Shown here in pieces: positions 21,601 through 29,588 of a stretch of DNA of 64,000 nucleotides (position 1 is its first letter; every line of letters starts with the position of its first letter). The notes below the pieces were generated by a model. That model had not been told where the DNA came from, searched no databases, and was given only the letters and a program-made list of their open reading frames with translations. Made by a program: the position numbers and the translations under genes. The stretch is from Numida meleagris (lineage: Eukaryota > Chordata > Aves > Galliformes > Numididae): the NCBI RefSeq assembly GCF_002078875.1, contig NC_034419.1, positions 17,329,090 to 17,393,089 on the forward strand. Direction: 5' to 3'.

Positions 21601-23526
21601 GTTTGTTTCCAGACGTCATCATTATTTAGGACATTTTTATAGCATGCAAGTAACACTATTTTTCATTTCCAAAGCAAACCTGACGTGAGCGGATAACAGT
21701 AGGGATATACAGGTATATCCAGCGTACTGAGATCCATCCAGGTTGGGATACAAGTAAATGTTGATGCATCAGTGGTTATTTTTTCACTTTTTTTTGACAT
21801 TGTATGAATAATGTAAATATATTTGATAGTTTGGGGTCGTGCTCTGATGTCTGCTGAAGTCAACAGAAAGAATTCTGTGTCTTCAGTGGGCTTCTGAAGC
21901 CCCGCCAGGCCCTTACCCTGTAATGTGAGGAAATTTCCTTTCGTGAAATAAAACAAAAGTTTGAAATACTGTAAGAAAGAGTTGGCAAGAAAAAACGAAA
22001 GCAACCAACCAAAAAATACCATCTCACTGCAGAAGTTTCTGCACGAGACCTGAAATTATCACTTTGGCTGCTTCAGAATAACTAAAACTGACAATATTAC
22101 TATTTAACCATGGTATGAAGAAAAATATATTCTTATAAGAGCCATGCTGGAAAACTGGTGCAGCTGGCCTTAAAGACATAATGTTTCTGGTGAAATCCCA
22201 CTTTATATATACTACATTATTTGTACTGGAATATTTTTTTCTGCATAATTTCATCTTTATTTAATTTTTAATGCTTTCTAATGGGACAAATATTTAGAAA
22301 GGTAAGAAAGTCCTGAGGTTAATCACTTTGACCCTCCCCCTTTTCCCCAAAACTCCAAATTTGCCTTTTTTTTTTTAACAAGTAGAAATGTTGTTACTGT
22401 ATAGATTATACGTGTAATTGAGTATATGCTGAGGAGTTTAAGTTTAGGTGTGGTTGAGTTGAAGTCCGGATGTGTTTCTCTGTCATTCCTCATATAACAT
22501 TATCAAAGCTTTCAAACTGAATTGGCACTAGCAACGACTGCAATTGATTATGTACCTAGTTCAGAGCCCTAATTTTTGCTTTTAATAATCTTTTAATCTA
22601 TGATGTTCCCTGTCCTCTTTGTGTTTGATAATTTTTGAGAATTGAAATTATGTTTAGAACGTGATAGATATATTTAGAATCCTGATGTCCCCTTCCCTTC
22701 ATTCAGCCCCAACGGAGCTGGGCCGGGTGCTGCACTGGGGGGTTGCAGCCAGTTGGGGCACCTTGCCGTACATATGGCCAGGGCACTTCTCTGTATTGCT
22801 GTGATAGGCTTCATGGGAATTGCTATTGAGCAAACAGTGGCCTTTTGTGGAAGCGTTTTCCCAATTGTTTAGAAATAAGTAAAGGTCGATGGAAAGTCAT
22901 ATTCAGTCAGCAGAAGTTTGGCTGCTTTGGTTATTCTTCTGCACTGCCAATAGAATGAATAGCTAATGGGATTTCTTCTTTTTTTTTTCTTAATTTTGGT
23001 GATGGATTTGTCCATTTACCCCCCAAAATACCATTGAACCAATACAACATTTGAGCAGACTAATATGTTATTAATTCTATTAATCACAAAATCACGCACA
23101 TGGGAAACTCAGGCGCGTAATAGATCAGTGTAGATGAACTGTGTGAGATGCACTGGACCCAACAGGACTCGAGTTGCTCTGAATGTACAACCCACAGAGA
23201 AATGTTTCCTTCACTCTTCCCTCCTGCTGCTTTCTTCACAGTAAAAGAGTAGTTTCCATGCATGCCATCAAAAGCTAGATTTTTGGAAAGGCATTTCTTT
23301 GTTTTGTAGTGACAGCGACGAAAAGCCGCTGAAAGGCAGCCTGCGGTCCGTTAACGGGGACATTAAAGCCACCGAAAGTGCTGATAGTCTGGTAGATTAT
23401 GGCGAAGGGGAGCACGGGATGTTCAATGAAGATGGTTCATTTATTGGAGCTTATTCTGGATCTAAGGAAAAAGGATCAGTCGAAGGCAATGGGAGCTCTA
23501 CGGCAACGTTTCCCCTCCACGCCTAA
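557..23526 (+). CDS. CHL1: CHL1, neural cell adhesion molecule L1-like protein (3' part, 18 exons; joined CDS)
   Basis: CHL1 is a single-pass membrane adhesion molecule of the L1 family, acting at the neuronal surface in axon growth, guidance and migration. The joined exons give about 880 residues: Ig4, Ig5 and Ig6, each with its paired cysteines; four FNIII domains; a half FNIII-like segment; a helix starting GWFIGLM; and a cytoplasmic tail with KGGKYS, HPD and FIGAY, ending FPLHA. The FIGAY ankyrin motif and the tail STATFPLHA separate CHL1 from L1CAM, NrCAM and neurofascin, which carry FIGQY and other tails. The length matches mammalian CHL1 from Ig4 onward as I remember it, with no net insertion or deletion. 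All 17 junctions keep frame and all introns are GT-AG. The 5' part, including start codon and signal peptide, is outside the window. No frameshift or premature stop is seen. Confidence 0.96.
689..1027 (+). other. CHL1: CHL1 intron within Ig4
   Basis: 339-bp intron from GTAAGT to TTTGCAG. It is AT-rich around 800-850 and nothing else was recognised. Confidence 0.9.
1028..1165 (+). CDS. CHL1: CHL1 exon: Ig4, second half
   Basis: 138 bp, phase 1 to phase 1. It carries the second Ig cysteine in the signature [14 protein letters not shown], then a strand ending NVNVL. The acceptor is TTTGCAG and the donor GTGAGT. The predicted protein follows mammalian CHL1 Ig4 closely, apart from loop changes before the EISLTNLQ strand. 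Confidence 0.96.
1166..1778 (+). other. CHL1: CHL1 intron between Ig4 and Ig5
   Basis: 613-bp intron, GTGAGT to TTTTGCAG. No repeat or structured element was recognised. Confidence 0.9.
1779..1890 (+). CDS. CHL1: CHL1 exon: Ig5, first half
   Basis: 112 bp, phase 1 to phase 2. It encodes [20 protein letters not shown], which is nearly the same in mammalian CHL1, and contains the first Ig5 cysteine. It ends inside the core tryptophan codon (TG|G). The acceptor is TTTTGCAG and the donor GTAAGC. Confidence 0.97.
1891..2554 (+). other. CHL1: CHL1 intron within Ig5
   Basis: 664-bp intron from GTAAGC to CTCTTTAG. Nothing recognisable in it. Confidence 0.9.
2555..2721 (+). CDS. CHL1: CHL1 exon: Ig5, second half
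   Basis: 167 bp, phase 2 to phase 1. It completes the split Trp and encodes a possible N-glycosylation site (NGT in KNGTLEI), the second cysteine in [11 protein letters not shown] and the exit strand ITANLDIR. The acceptor is CTTTAG and the donor GTAATA. Confidence 0.96.
2722..3696 (+). other. CHL1: CHL1 intron between Ig5 and Ig6
   Basis: 975-bp AT-rich intron with several short poly-T runs between 3255 and 3465. The acceptor is CAACCAG. No mobile element was recognised. Confidence 0.9.
3697..3862 (+). CDS. CHL1: CHL1 exon: Ig6, first half
   Basis: 166 bp, phase 1 to phase 2. It carries the first Ig6 cysteine ([12 protein letters not shown]) and the core tryptophan (LSWRKDG). At 3822-3833 it encodes Asp-Gly-Tyr-Glu, where mammalian CHL1 has Asp-Gly-Glu-Ala, reported as the integrin-interaction motif. 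An L1-type RGD is also absent from this exon. The donor is GTAAGC. Confidence 0.95.
3863..5006 (+). other. CHL1: CHL1 intron within Ig6
   Basis: 1144-bp intron. It contains octamer-like ATGCAAAT words near 3962 and 4802 and a marginal G-rich stretch at 4505-4530. The acceptor is CCGTGTAG. No recognisable repeat. Confidence 0.9.
5007..5131 (+). CDS. CHL1: CHL1 exon: Ig6, second half
   Basis: 125 bp, phase 2 to phase 1. The second Ig6 cysteine lies in [12 protein letters not shown], followed by the exit strand TAKTRLIVL. The acceptor is GTGTAG and the donor GTAAGC. This completes the sixth and last Ig domain. Confidence 0.95.
5132..7670 (+). other. CHL1: CHL1 intron between Ig6 and FNIII-1
   Basis: 2539-bp intron at the Ig/FNIII boundary, with poly-T and AT-rich patches around 5860-6140. 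The small open frames in it match nothing I know. No repeat was recognised. Confidence 0.85.
7671..7772 (+). CDS. CHL1: CHL1 exon: FNIII-1, first half
   Basis: 102 bp, phase 1 to phase 1. It opens with the L1-family FNIII-1 start [13 protein letters not shown] and contains the core tryptophan (VRLSWKAG) and an NRS sequon. The acceptor is TGTCTCAG and the donor GTATGA. Confidence 0.96.
7981..8178 (+). CDS. CHL1: CHL1 exon: FNIII-1, second half
   Basis: 198 bp, phase 1 to phase 1, 208 bp after the previous exon. It encodes [19 protein letters not shown], with an NTT sequon, then the FNIII tyrosine-corner strand ([18 protein letters not shown]) and the linker TPPA. It is more GC-rich than the neighbouring exons. 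The acceptor is TTCTCCAG and the donor GTAAAC. Confidence 0.96.
8179..9144 (+). other. CHL1: CHL1 intron between FNIII-1 and FNIII-2
   Basis: 966-bp intron ending in GGTTCCAG. No repeat or conserved-looking element recognised. Confidence 0.9.
9145..9215 (+). CDS. CHL1: CHL1 exon: FNIII-2, first half
   Basis: 71 bp, phase 1 to phase 0, the smallest coding exon here. It encodes [20 protein letters not shown] and ends MKWE at the core tryptophan strand. The acceptor is GGTTCCAG and the donor GTAATG. Skipping it would shift the frame. Confidence 0.95.
9216..11348 (+). other. CHL1: CHL1 intron within FNIII-2
   Basis: 2133-bp intron. It contains a perfect G-quadruplex motif at 9648-9664 on the transcribed-RNA sense and several AT-rich patches. 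The acceptor is CTCCCACAG. No mobile element was recognised. Confidence 0.88.
9648..9664 (+). other. Intronic G-quadruplex motif
   Basis: GGGAGGGAGGGAGGGGG: four G runs of at least three, each separated by a single A. This is the most stable G4 loop class. It lies on the coding strand, so the pre-mRNA could fold it as well as the DNA. Confidence 0.75.
11349..11571 (+). CDS. CHL1: CHL1 exon: FNIII-2, second half
   Basis: 223 bp, phase 0 to phase 1, the longest coding exon here. It encodes [15 protein letters not shown], the strand [18 protein letters not shown], an NIT sequon and the exit YSGED, typical of L1-family FNIII-2. The acceptor is CTCCCACAG and the donor GTGAGT. Confidence 0.97.
11572..13239 (+). 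other. CHL1: CHL1 intron between FNIII-2 and FNIII-3
   Basis: 1668-bp intron. A CTG/CAG-rich patch lies near 12415-12470 and AT-rich sequence at 12780-12960. The acceptor is TTTTTATAG. No repeat family was recognised. Confidence 0.88.
13240..13355 (+). CDS. CHL1: CHL1 exon: FNIII-3, first half
   Basis: 116 bp, phase 1 to phase 0. It encodes [15 protein letters not shown], with an NST sequon and the core Trp, then [13 protein letters not shown]. The donor AAG|GTTACG is the weakest of the set. Read-through into the 163-bp intron would meet a stop at 13398-13400. I chose this donor because it joins GYK to VSWWKTK in frame, matching GYQINWWKTK of mammalian CHL1. Confidence 0.93.
13519..13723 (+). 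CDS. CHL1: CHL1 exon: FNIII-3, second half
   Basis: 205 bp, phase 0 to phase 1. It opens [20 protein letters not shown] and continues through [20 protein letters not shown] to the exit ETPEG, all characteristic of CHL1 FNIII-3. The acceptor is CAATGCAG and the donor GTAAGT. Confidence 0.96.
13924..14046 (+). CDS. CHL1: CHL1 exon: FNIII-4, first half
   Basis: 123 bp, phase 1 to phase 1, 200 bp after the previous exon. It encodes [20 protein letters not shown], the core Trp ([10 protein letters not shown]) and [10 protein letters not shown]. The acceptor is TTCTTCAG and the donor GTATGT. Confidence 0.96.
14047..14661 (+). other. CHL1: CHL1 intron within FNIII-4
   Basis: 615-bp intron. A CTCF-like word, GCCTGCTAGAGGGCAG, lies at 14215-14230; the assignment is weak. 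The acceptor is TCTTTCAG. Confidence 0.9.
14662..14841 (+). CDS. CHL1: CHL1 exon: FNIII-4, second half
   Basis: 180 bp, phase 1 to phase 1. It encodes [15 protein letters not shown], with NET and NHT sequons, then the strand [20 protein letters not shown] with the CHL1-type cysteine pair. The acceptor is CTTTCAG and the donor GTAAGT. Confidence 0.96.
14842..19880 (+). other. CHL1: Large CHL1 intron between FNIII-4 and the half FNIII-5
   Basis: 5039 bp, the largest intron in the window. A T15 run at 16452-16466 is followed by CCAG and would make a cryptic acceptor. The last 600 bp (about 19260-19880) are AT-rich and look like conserved non-coding DNA. I looked for a relic of a first FNIII-5 exon and found none. 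No dispersed repeat was recognised. Confidence 0.85.
19881..20042 (+). CDS. CHL1: CHL1 exon: membrane-proximal half FNIII-5
   Basis: 162 bp, phase 1 to phase 1. It encodes only the C-terminal half of an FNIII fold: [19 protein letters not shown], an NNS sequon, then [12 protein letters not shown]. This agrees with the 'four and a half' FNIII arrangement known for CHL1. The reported BACE1 site of mouse CHL1 is Gln|Asp before VIETRG; here the pair is Glu|Asp at 20015-20020. The acceptor is TTTCGTAG and the donor GTGAGA. Confidence 0.95.
20043..20713 (+). other. CHL1: CHL1 intron before the transmembrane exon
   Basis: 671-bp intron. A long T-rich tract precedes the acceptor GTGAAG. Nothing else was recognised. 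Confidence 0.9.
20714..20845 (+). CDS. CHL1: CHL1 exon: transmembrane helix
   Basis: 132 bp, phase 1 to phase 1. After [12 protein letters not shown] comes one hydrophobic helix running from GWFIGLM to LLTICFV, then the stop-transfer RRNKGGKYS. The basic KGGKYS segment is the juxtamembrane region used by L1-family tails for cytoskeletal linkers. The exon is symmetric, so skipping it would remove the membrane anchor in frame. The donor is GTAAAT. Confidence 0.97.
20846..21481 (+). other. CHL1: CHL1 intron between transmembrane and first tail exon
   Basis: 636-bp intron from GTAAAT to TTTGTACAG. No element recognised. Confidence 0.9.
21482..21554 (+). CDS. CHL1: CHL1 exon: cytoplasmic tail, first part
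   Basis: 73 bp, phase 1 to phase 2. It encodes [20 protein letters not shown] and then FGEY. The HPD tripeptide (21502-21510), reported to bind Hsc70 in mammalian CHL1, is kept. There is no RSLE mini-exon sequence, as expected for CHL1. The acceptor is TTGTACAG and the donor GTAAAT. Confidence 0.96.
21555..23309 (+). other. CHL1: Last CHL1 intron
   Basis: 1755-bp intron, AT-rich, with a short GC-rich patch near 22710-22790. The acceptor is TTTTGTAG. No RSLE-like micro-exon or repeat was recognised. Confidence 0.88.
23310..23526 (+). CDS. CHL1: CHL1 last coding exon: cytoplasmic tail with ankyrin motif and stop
   Basis: 217 bp, phase 2 to stop TAA at 23524-23526. It encodes [36 protein letters not shown], then the ankyrin-binding motif FIGAY at 23440-23454, and the tail [16 protein letters not shown] replaces the FIGQY of other L1-family members and is diagnostic for CHL1. 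The acceptor is TTTTGTAG. Confidence 0.98.
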
Positions 23527-24680
23527 AATTCTAGTGAGAAGATTCATGTTTAATTGTGATATTTATATTGATCAGTACTCCACAGTTGCCACAAGGGATT
23601 GGAAGCAGGTTGCCAACTGAGCAAGTCTGACATCAGGTAACGGGGAAAAAAGTCACTGCCACTAAGAGATGATTTTTTTGAGACTTTTCCATCCTAATTT
23701 TTAGGTATTTTCTTCTAATTGAAACAAAACAAAGCATTCTTTACTATACAAAATGTGTCAGTCTTACCAAAACAGAATTTCTCAGTGTCACGTACGTGTA
23801 GTTGACTGCTACTCCATGTTTCTTACGTTTGTAATATGTTTCTCTGTATAGTATTTTTTTTCCTTCTGTGGCTGTTGTCACTTTGTACATACATTTATGC
23901 GTGGTATTCCCTCATGTATCGTGATCTCAGTATTACGGAGGTCAGAATACAGCAAGGAAAGTGAGCAAAAGTGCAGGGTATTCTGCAAAGTGGCACAATG
24001 CATCCTCCTGAGAAAAATGATATTTTAAAACACTGGAGAAAAACGTTCTCTATATTGTATAATATTTTCATACAGGCTTTCATACTCCTTTGCTTATGAT
24101 ACTTAAAATTATTTTAGTGGTTACAGCTGACTGCAATTACCGATACTTTGAGGTGCAACTTTCTCCACAGAAAATTTGCTCTCAGAAGACGAAGCTCTGG
24201 CCTTGTGGATGATCTTCTGTCCAGTAGCTGGCACTATTTCCTTAAATAAGTTAAGCTGCAGTAACTTTCCTGTGGCAAGGCGAAACAGGGTTCCCATCCA
24301 CCATCGTTAGAAAGAATTTTAATTTGTTTTCCGGAGTCTCTGCAAGCTGCATTTCTAAGCAAAGTGCTTTTTGTCCATCTCATATCTGTATATTTGTGTG
24401 CTAGCATACATTTCATGGAGATGTTGTACAGATGATATTAATAGTGATACAAGTGAAAATCAGCCTTGTTTTATTTTGAAATGAGACATGTTGCTAGCAT
24501 GGGTCTGTATAGCTGTGTAGGAATAGAATTGCTTCTCAGTATGACTTTCAACCAGCAAAACAGGTTTTCAGCAGAGTTGTGTGTATACCGGTCATATAAG
24601 TCTCACTTCTCTCTAGTATCCCATAAAATAGATCTACCTGACTTTCAAAAGATTGTTTATTTTCAAACTATTCATTGTTA

Positions 24681-24686
24681 AATAAA
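24681..24686 (+). promoter_or_regulatory. CHL1: Proximal poly(A) signal AATAAA
   Basis: Canonical hexamer about 1.15 kb after the stop. A U/GU-rich element (TTTCTTTATGTTGTG) lies about 40 bp downstream, at the normal spacing for cleavage. Confidence 0.6.
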
Positions 24687-27600
24687 CAGAAGCAAAAGCA
24701 AAGAGAAAATATTACGGTACAGTTTCTTTATGTTGTGTTTGCTGAATGCTGGTTTAAATCTGGTTCTGTTCTTTGCCAGTGCTTCCCACGACTAACTCAG
24801 CAAAGCTGCCCAGCACATTTTTTTTGGTCTTTTTGTATTGGAATCTCCTGATATACTTTTAAAACATTTGTATTTTGAAACATGCTTGTTTGAGTAGAGT
24901 GTTAATATTGCTTCATTTCTTTTTGAATTTACAAGTTATCATCACTTCAATTAAAATATTTTTTAAACTGTTACTCAAGGAAGTCCTAAAAGCCATTTTA
25001 TGTCATGGTATTAATTAGGCAAGTATCCCCAATGGCTCCTTCATGGTCTTCATTACTTCAATGGAAGAAAGAGAGGAAGCAAGAATTACTCAAATGATTA
25101 CGGGTTTACAGATAACCCTTACAACTAAAGCTCTACTGGTTGTGTGTAGAAATGTACTTTCCTAACAGTGTAAAGGCAATGGACTACAGGCAGCTTCTTG
25201 TGCATGGTTTCTGAACATAGGAAAGGGGCTTTGGTGCTTGATGCTCCTGCTAATCTGTTCCTCATTTGTTTTGTTTTGTATTGGTATTGTAAGGACCTTT
25301 CCTGCAGCCCCTGTTTTGAAAAAGCCAACCCCAAAAACCAAACCTCAAACTGCGTTGCCATGTGTATGAGCAGGAATCTGTCAAAAACAGCCCCCACTCC
25401 GTATCCGTGGCCCCCGTGTTGTGAAGGACTTGACCATGTCATTCATTTTTTATTATTTATAAAGTTTTATATTCTTTTACTCAGTCTGAATACTTCATTT
25501 AAGAAGCAGGGAGCATCAGTGGAGAAATGTGAACATGGGCATTTCTTCAGCAGAGCCATTTCCCACCAGGATCTTTATGTGCTGTAGCCTGAAACAGATG
25601 AAGCCTGAGAGCTGATGAGGTTTGTGGCAGCCTCTGCTGCAAGCCTCCTCTGGTTTTAATGTATATCCTCTAGGAATCACCTGTATGGGCTCAGGCTACT
25701 GCATTGGTTTGTTTTCCCAGTCATTTTCATGGAATGTGTTGTGTTTTACATGGAGATCTTTCAGCCCATGCTGAAGTTCCAGCTCCATGGCTCCTCACCT
25801 TCCCTTCCCAGCACCTCCCCAGCTGCACAGCTTATGGAACCCCCGGGTGTTACTCCCGGCAGGGCACTGGCAGTGTCACTGGGCAGGGGTGCTCAAGGGA
25901 TGGATGTCTGAGGAATGCAGTCAGGATGGGCTCCCCACGAGACTGCACCCCAGTGTCCCTGTGCTGAGCTTGGGATGGGCTGAACAGGCGGTGCTCCCAG
26001 TGGTGGAGTTCTCACCCAGAGCCCTGCTGGATGCCACCCATCAGCAGCCACAGCTCTGTGTATTCTTGTGCTGTGGGTCGATGCAATCCACCAGACTCAA
26101 TTGTCCTGGAAAACACCTATGTTAAACAGACACAAACTTCAAATCACATTAGCGGGTGTCAGCTTATCGAAGGATGAATAAATCCCCTGTGCTATCACTT
26201 GCTCTGCTGCTGCTAAGCTATGTTTATGACATTCCTGTGATGTGCTCTCATCTGTGCCGGAATGAGTGCTTTTTCTATTAAAATTTTAATTCCGATCCTT
26301 AAATCTTAATGTTAGTGTTTCATTGTGCCTCAGGGCCTAAAAATCATACAGTGACAAAAAGATGTGCAATGGAATTTGTGCAGTGTGCACTGACTTTTGA
26401 GGAATATGCCCGATGAATATTAAACAAATGGCTGAAACTCCCAGGGAGTCTCATGCACACAAACGTTTTTCTCTTTTTCCAATCATTTATTTCCCCCTCC
26501 CTTTTTTTTTTTTTCTATTTTCCTGCCCGTTGTGGTTTTATTTTATATTGTAAGGGCACCACTCACGCAGCATTATCTTGGAAAGTGCAGGGCGCTCGTG
26601 GATTTTTAGAGATTTGTTTTCAGAAGTGAACTACAAGAGCAAGCTGACCTAGGGTGCTGCTGCATGGGAGAGGGAGTGCGGCCACGCAGGGTGAGTGGAA
26701 GGTGCTGCCAGCTGTCCGGCTGCTCTGCAGCAGCCATTCAGCATATGGCAGTTTTGCTCTGGCCAGGGGTGTTTGTTAAAAGGCGATGAGGGAGTCAGGG
26801 GTGGCCGATGTGCGAGCCTGCAGGCTGTGTCAGATTGGCTGTTAGTAACTATGGGTTCCAGGGGTATTCGTTTGATTGCAGCTGGCTATCCTATGCTATT
26901 AGGGTTTTTTCTTTTTTTTTTTTGCTGTGAGAGGAGAAATGACTCTTTCAGATTTGGGATCTGTGCCAACGTGGAATGCAGTTTTATCCAGCAAGCGGAG
27001 GCATTTCCCTGGCCGCAGGAATCCTCACTTGCAACTTAAGCAGCCTCCTCTGGAGCAACTTTGGAGCAAGAGAGGTGTGGATGTTTCTCAAAAAGTTGTC
27101 AGGATTTGACTTGTAAGATAAGCAAATAAAATCAGCTCCTCCTAACTAGCGGGGAGCACACGCCCCTGAAAAACAAACAAATAATTGATGAAAACAACCC
27201 TGTGTGCAAGCTCCAGTGCTGGTGAGCTGTTTGGAGTGCATCGTTGATTTGGTACAGGTTGTAACTTCAGTCCTACGGTTTTATTTAATATATGGATTAT
27301 TAAAAAATTGGCCAAATCTGGGGGATGTGGTCTCAATAAGTTCTCTTTTCTTTGCCACTCAGCAGAGGGCTGCATGCAGGGCTGGGTCCTCAGCAGGAGC
27401 GGGGTTAGAAACCACGCTGGGAAATGACATTCCCCTCGGCATTAAATGTCTGCATGTACAGTAAATATAAAATCTTTTCTGTTACACAAGTTTTAAATGG
27501 ATTTAAATAGCGTATCATTTAATGATTTATGATTTTTATTCTGTTGTGGCCTTATTATCCCAATTTTAATGAATAGCTCTTTATTCTGATGACTACTTCC

Positions 27601-28347
27601 ATTGACTTAATAGGTCAAATTCAGTGCATGAGAGGTTTTCAGGCCAGTATTCGAGGTGGAAGCAAGTCCAAGCACAATCTTTCTACTTGGAGGAGTTTTT
27701 TATTTTTTACAGTAATTCCACATGTAATTTTGTAAACTGAAGTTAAAATAACATTCACTTCTGAAAGGAAATCTCATCATAATTTTTATAGTCATTATTT
27801 TTCAGGTGAGTGGTAAGTCGAAATTAGTTTAAATACCTGGAAGAACAGATATTTTATATATATGTATAGTTCTTCATGGTAAGGGGATTTTCTTTCTTTG
27901 ACAATGGGTCAAGCCCTCAGCTGCATCCCTTCAAATGTTCAGCATCCCAAAGTATGGTGAAGAGCAATGTTGGAGTACCAGTGTGTGTTTACATTGCAGC
28001 TCTGCATCTTCCATGTAGAAGTTCCAACCACACGATGAGATGAGCGAGTTCTGTGCTCTGTGCTGGTTTTTTGCCATGCAGAAAACAATAGGTGGGTTTG
28101 AGCCAAAGCATACTCTCTGTTTCCTTTCCTTATTATTATTACTTTAAACAACACTTTGTAATTTCATGAGAAAAGATCAAAGCAAATGTGGTGTCACCGT
28201 TACAATGTTCCTTTTTGAGCTAAATGTTAGTGTGCATTGATTAAAGTTTAGAGAACCGTGTTGTACTGTAGTGGCTGTTTGTATCATGCATATGTGCACG
28301 TACGGTTTTAAAAGATATTTTCATTCTACATGAAATTCAACTTTCCT

Positions 28348-28353
28348 AATAAA
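28348..28353 (+). promoter_or_regulatory. CHL1: Distal poly(A) signal AATAAA
   Basis: Canonical hexamer in an AT-rich stretch. A GU-rich element (GTTTGGTTTGTTTG) begins about 45 bp downstream. It is my choice for the end of the long 3' UTR. Confidence 0.5.
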
Positions 28354-28370
28354 AGTTTGACTTGATGTAA

Positions 28371-29524
28371 TCTTCAAAAGCCTTAGCTGCGATCAGCGGG
28401 TTTGGTTTGTTTGTTTTTGGGAAGCATTGCTGTGCTGGGCATTTGCACCGGGCTCCTTCTGTAGTGCTGGTGGTGCGGTGGCTCCATGGGGGCTGTGGGG
28501 CACCATGGATGGACAGACAGACCTGACCCCCAGCAGGGTGAACCTGCACCCAAGGGCCTTATTTCATGCCTTGATATTTTCATCCCAGTCCTCAGCACAG
28601 TGGGATTTACTTGGTTTTACACTGACCCTCTATGGTGAGGGGTCAAGCAGGCAGCACTCCGAACAGTAACACTGCTGCTATTGGGGAGTCATTAACAGTC
28701 ATCGGACAAATCTGTGGCAACTGATATAGCTACAAAATCGATTTTAAAAGAAAAAAGAAAAGATCTTTCATAGAAACGTTAAAGATTTAGTCTGTGCTCA
28801 GGTGTGGGACATGAGTTGCTCACACAGAGCAATCCCTGGCTTCCAGCCCTGGGGTGTTTACTGGGCTCTCATGAGAACAGTTCTCTCAGGAAAAGAAATG
28901 CTCTTGTGTTTCACTACTTCGCTTTAGCAAGAAGATTTCAGGACTTTTCTAATGCTTTCTGCACCTGCCAACCTTCCAGCACACATTCCATGTAGAAGCA
29001 GGGCTGTGCTAACAAGCGTTCACCTTTCAGGAAGGTATCAAGGACATTCCACATCTTTATTATTATTATTCATATTCTGGAATAATGAGATTTACACTTT
29101 TCCAATAGCATAATGGAGAAAGCAGTCTCACAATCATGTGCTTCACTGGAGGGAGAACGAAGCGGCGGGGCCAGCACTGCACCCAGCTGCAGACGTTCGA
29201 GGAGATAACACGTTGGTATTTTGCTCTTAATACCAAGTTGCCACTATTGGCACTATTTTGAGGGCAGAGCATTGTTTCTAATGATCAAATCTTTTATTGT
29301 GTTCCTCGATAGTAGAATAAAATGCCATTACTTTGGGACTTTTGCCACCCGTCAGCAAGCTGGAAATGGAATTGAAGCGATGCACCTCCGTCACCGTGGG
29401 AGATGCTGCCAGTCCCACTCATCAGCCCTGCTGCCCGGTGGGTATAAGCACTGCAGGTTTGTAACCTCGTTCAGCAAGAGCCATGGGTCGTTTCTGATGT
29501 GCTCCAACCCAGTGCCGTGGGTCT
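28371..29524. other. Intergenic, no feature recognised
   Basis: Sequence after the presumed CHL1 end. It includes a modestly GC-rich stretch at 28430-28560. No coding exon or repeat was recognised. Confidence 0.6.
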
Positions 29525-29588
29525 ACGTGGTGATGGTTGGACTTGATGGTCTTAGTGGTCTTTTCTGACCTTAATGATTCTATGATTC
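29525..29588 (+). mobile_element. CR1 LINE 3' end
   Basis: The end reads GATGGTTGGACTTGATGGTC, then CTTTTCTGACCTTAATGATTC, then TATGATTC: the usual terminal sequence of avian CR1 in plus orientation. The 5' extent is unclear and may reach further left. Confidence 0.85.

Larger units (their letters stand above)
23527..28370 (+). other. CHL1: Probable CHL1 3' UTR (long form)
   Basis: Non-coding sequence after the stop codon. It is AT-rich near the stop and has one Pumilio-type word, TGTACATA, at 23884-23891. Poly(A) signals of different quality are spread through it. Two have good downstream U/GU-rich sequence: 24681-24686, giving a UTR of about 1.2 kb, and 28348-28353, giving about 4.8 kb. 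AATAAA words at 26177 and 27125 look weaker. The small open frames inside are not convincing genes. The distal end is inferred. Confidence 0.5.

Noticed and set aside
25198..25587. 129-residue open frame inside the presumed CHL1 3' UTR
   Set aside because: No family resemblance, and it lies downstream of a complete CDS in the same strand. Treated as UTR.
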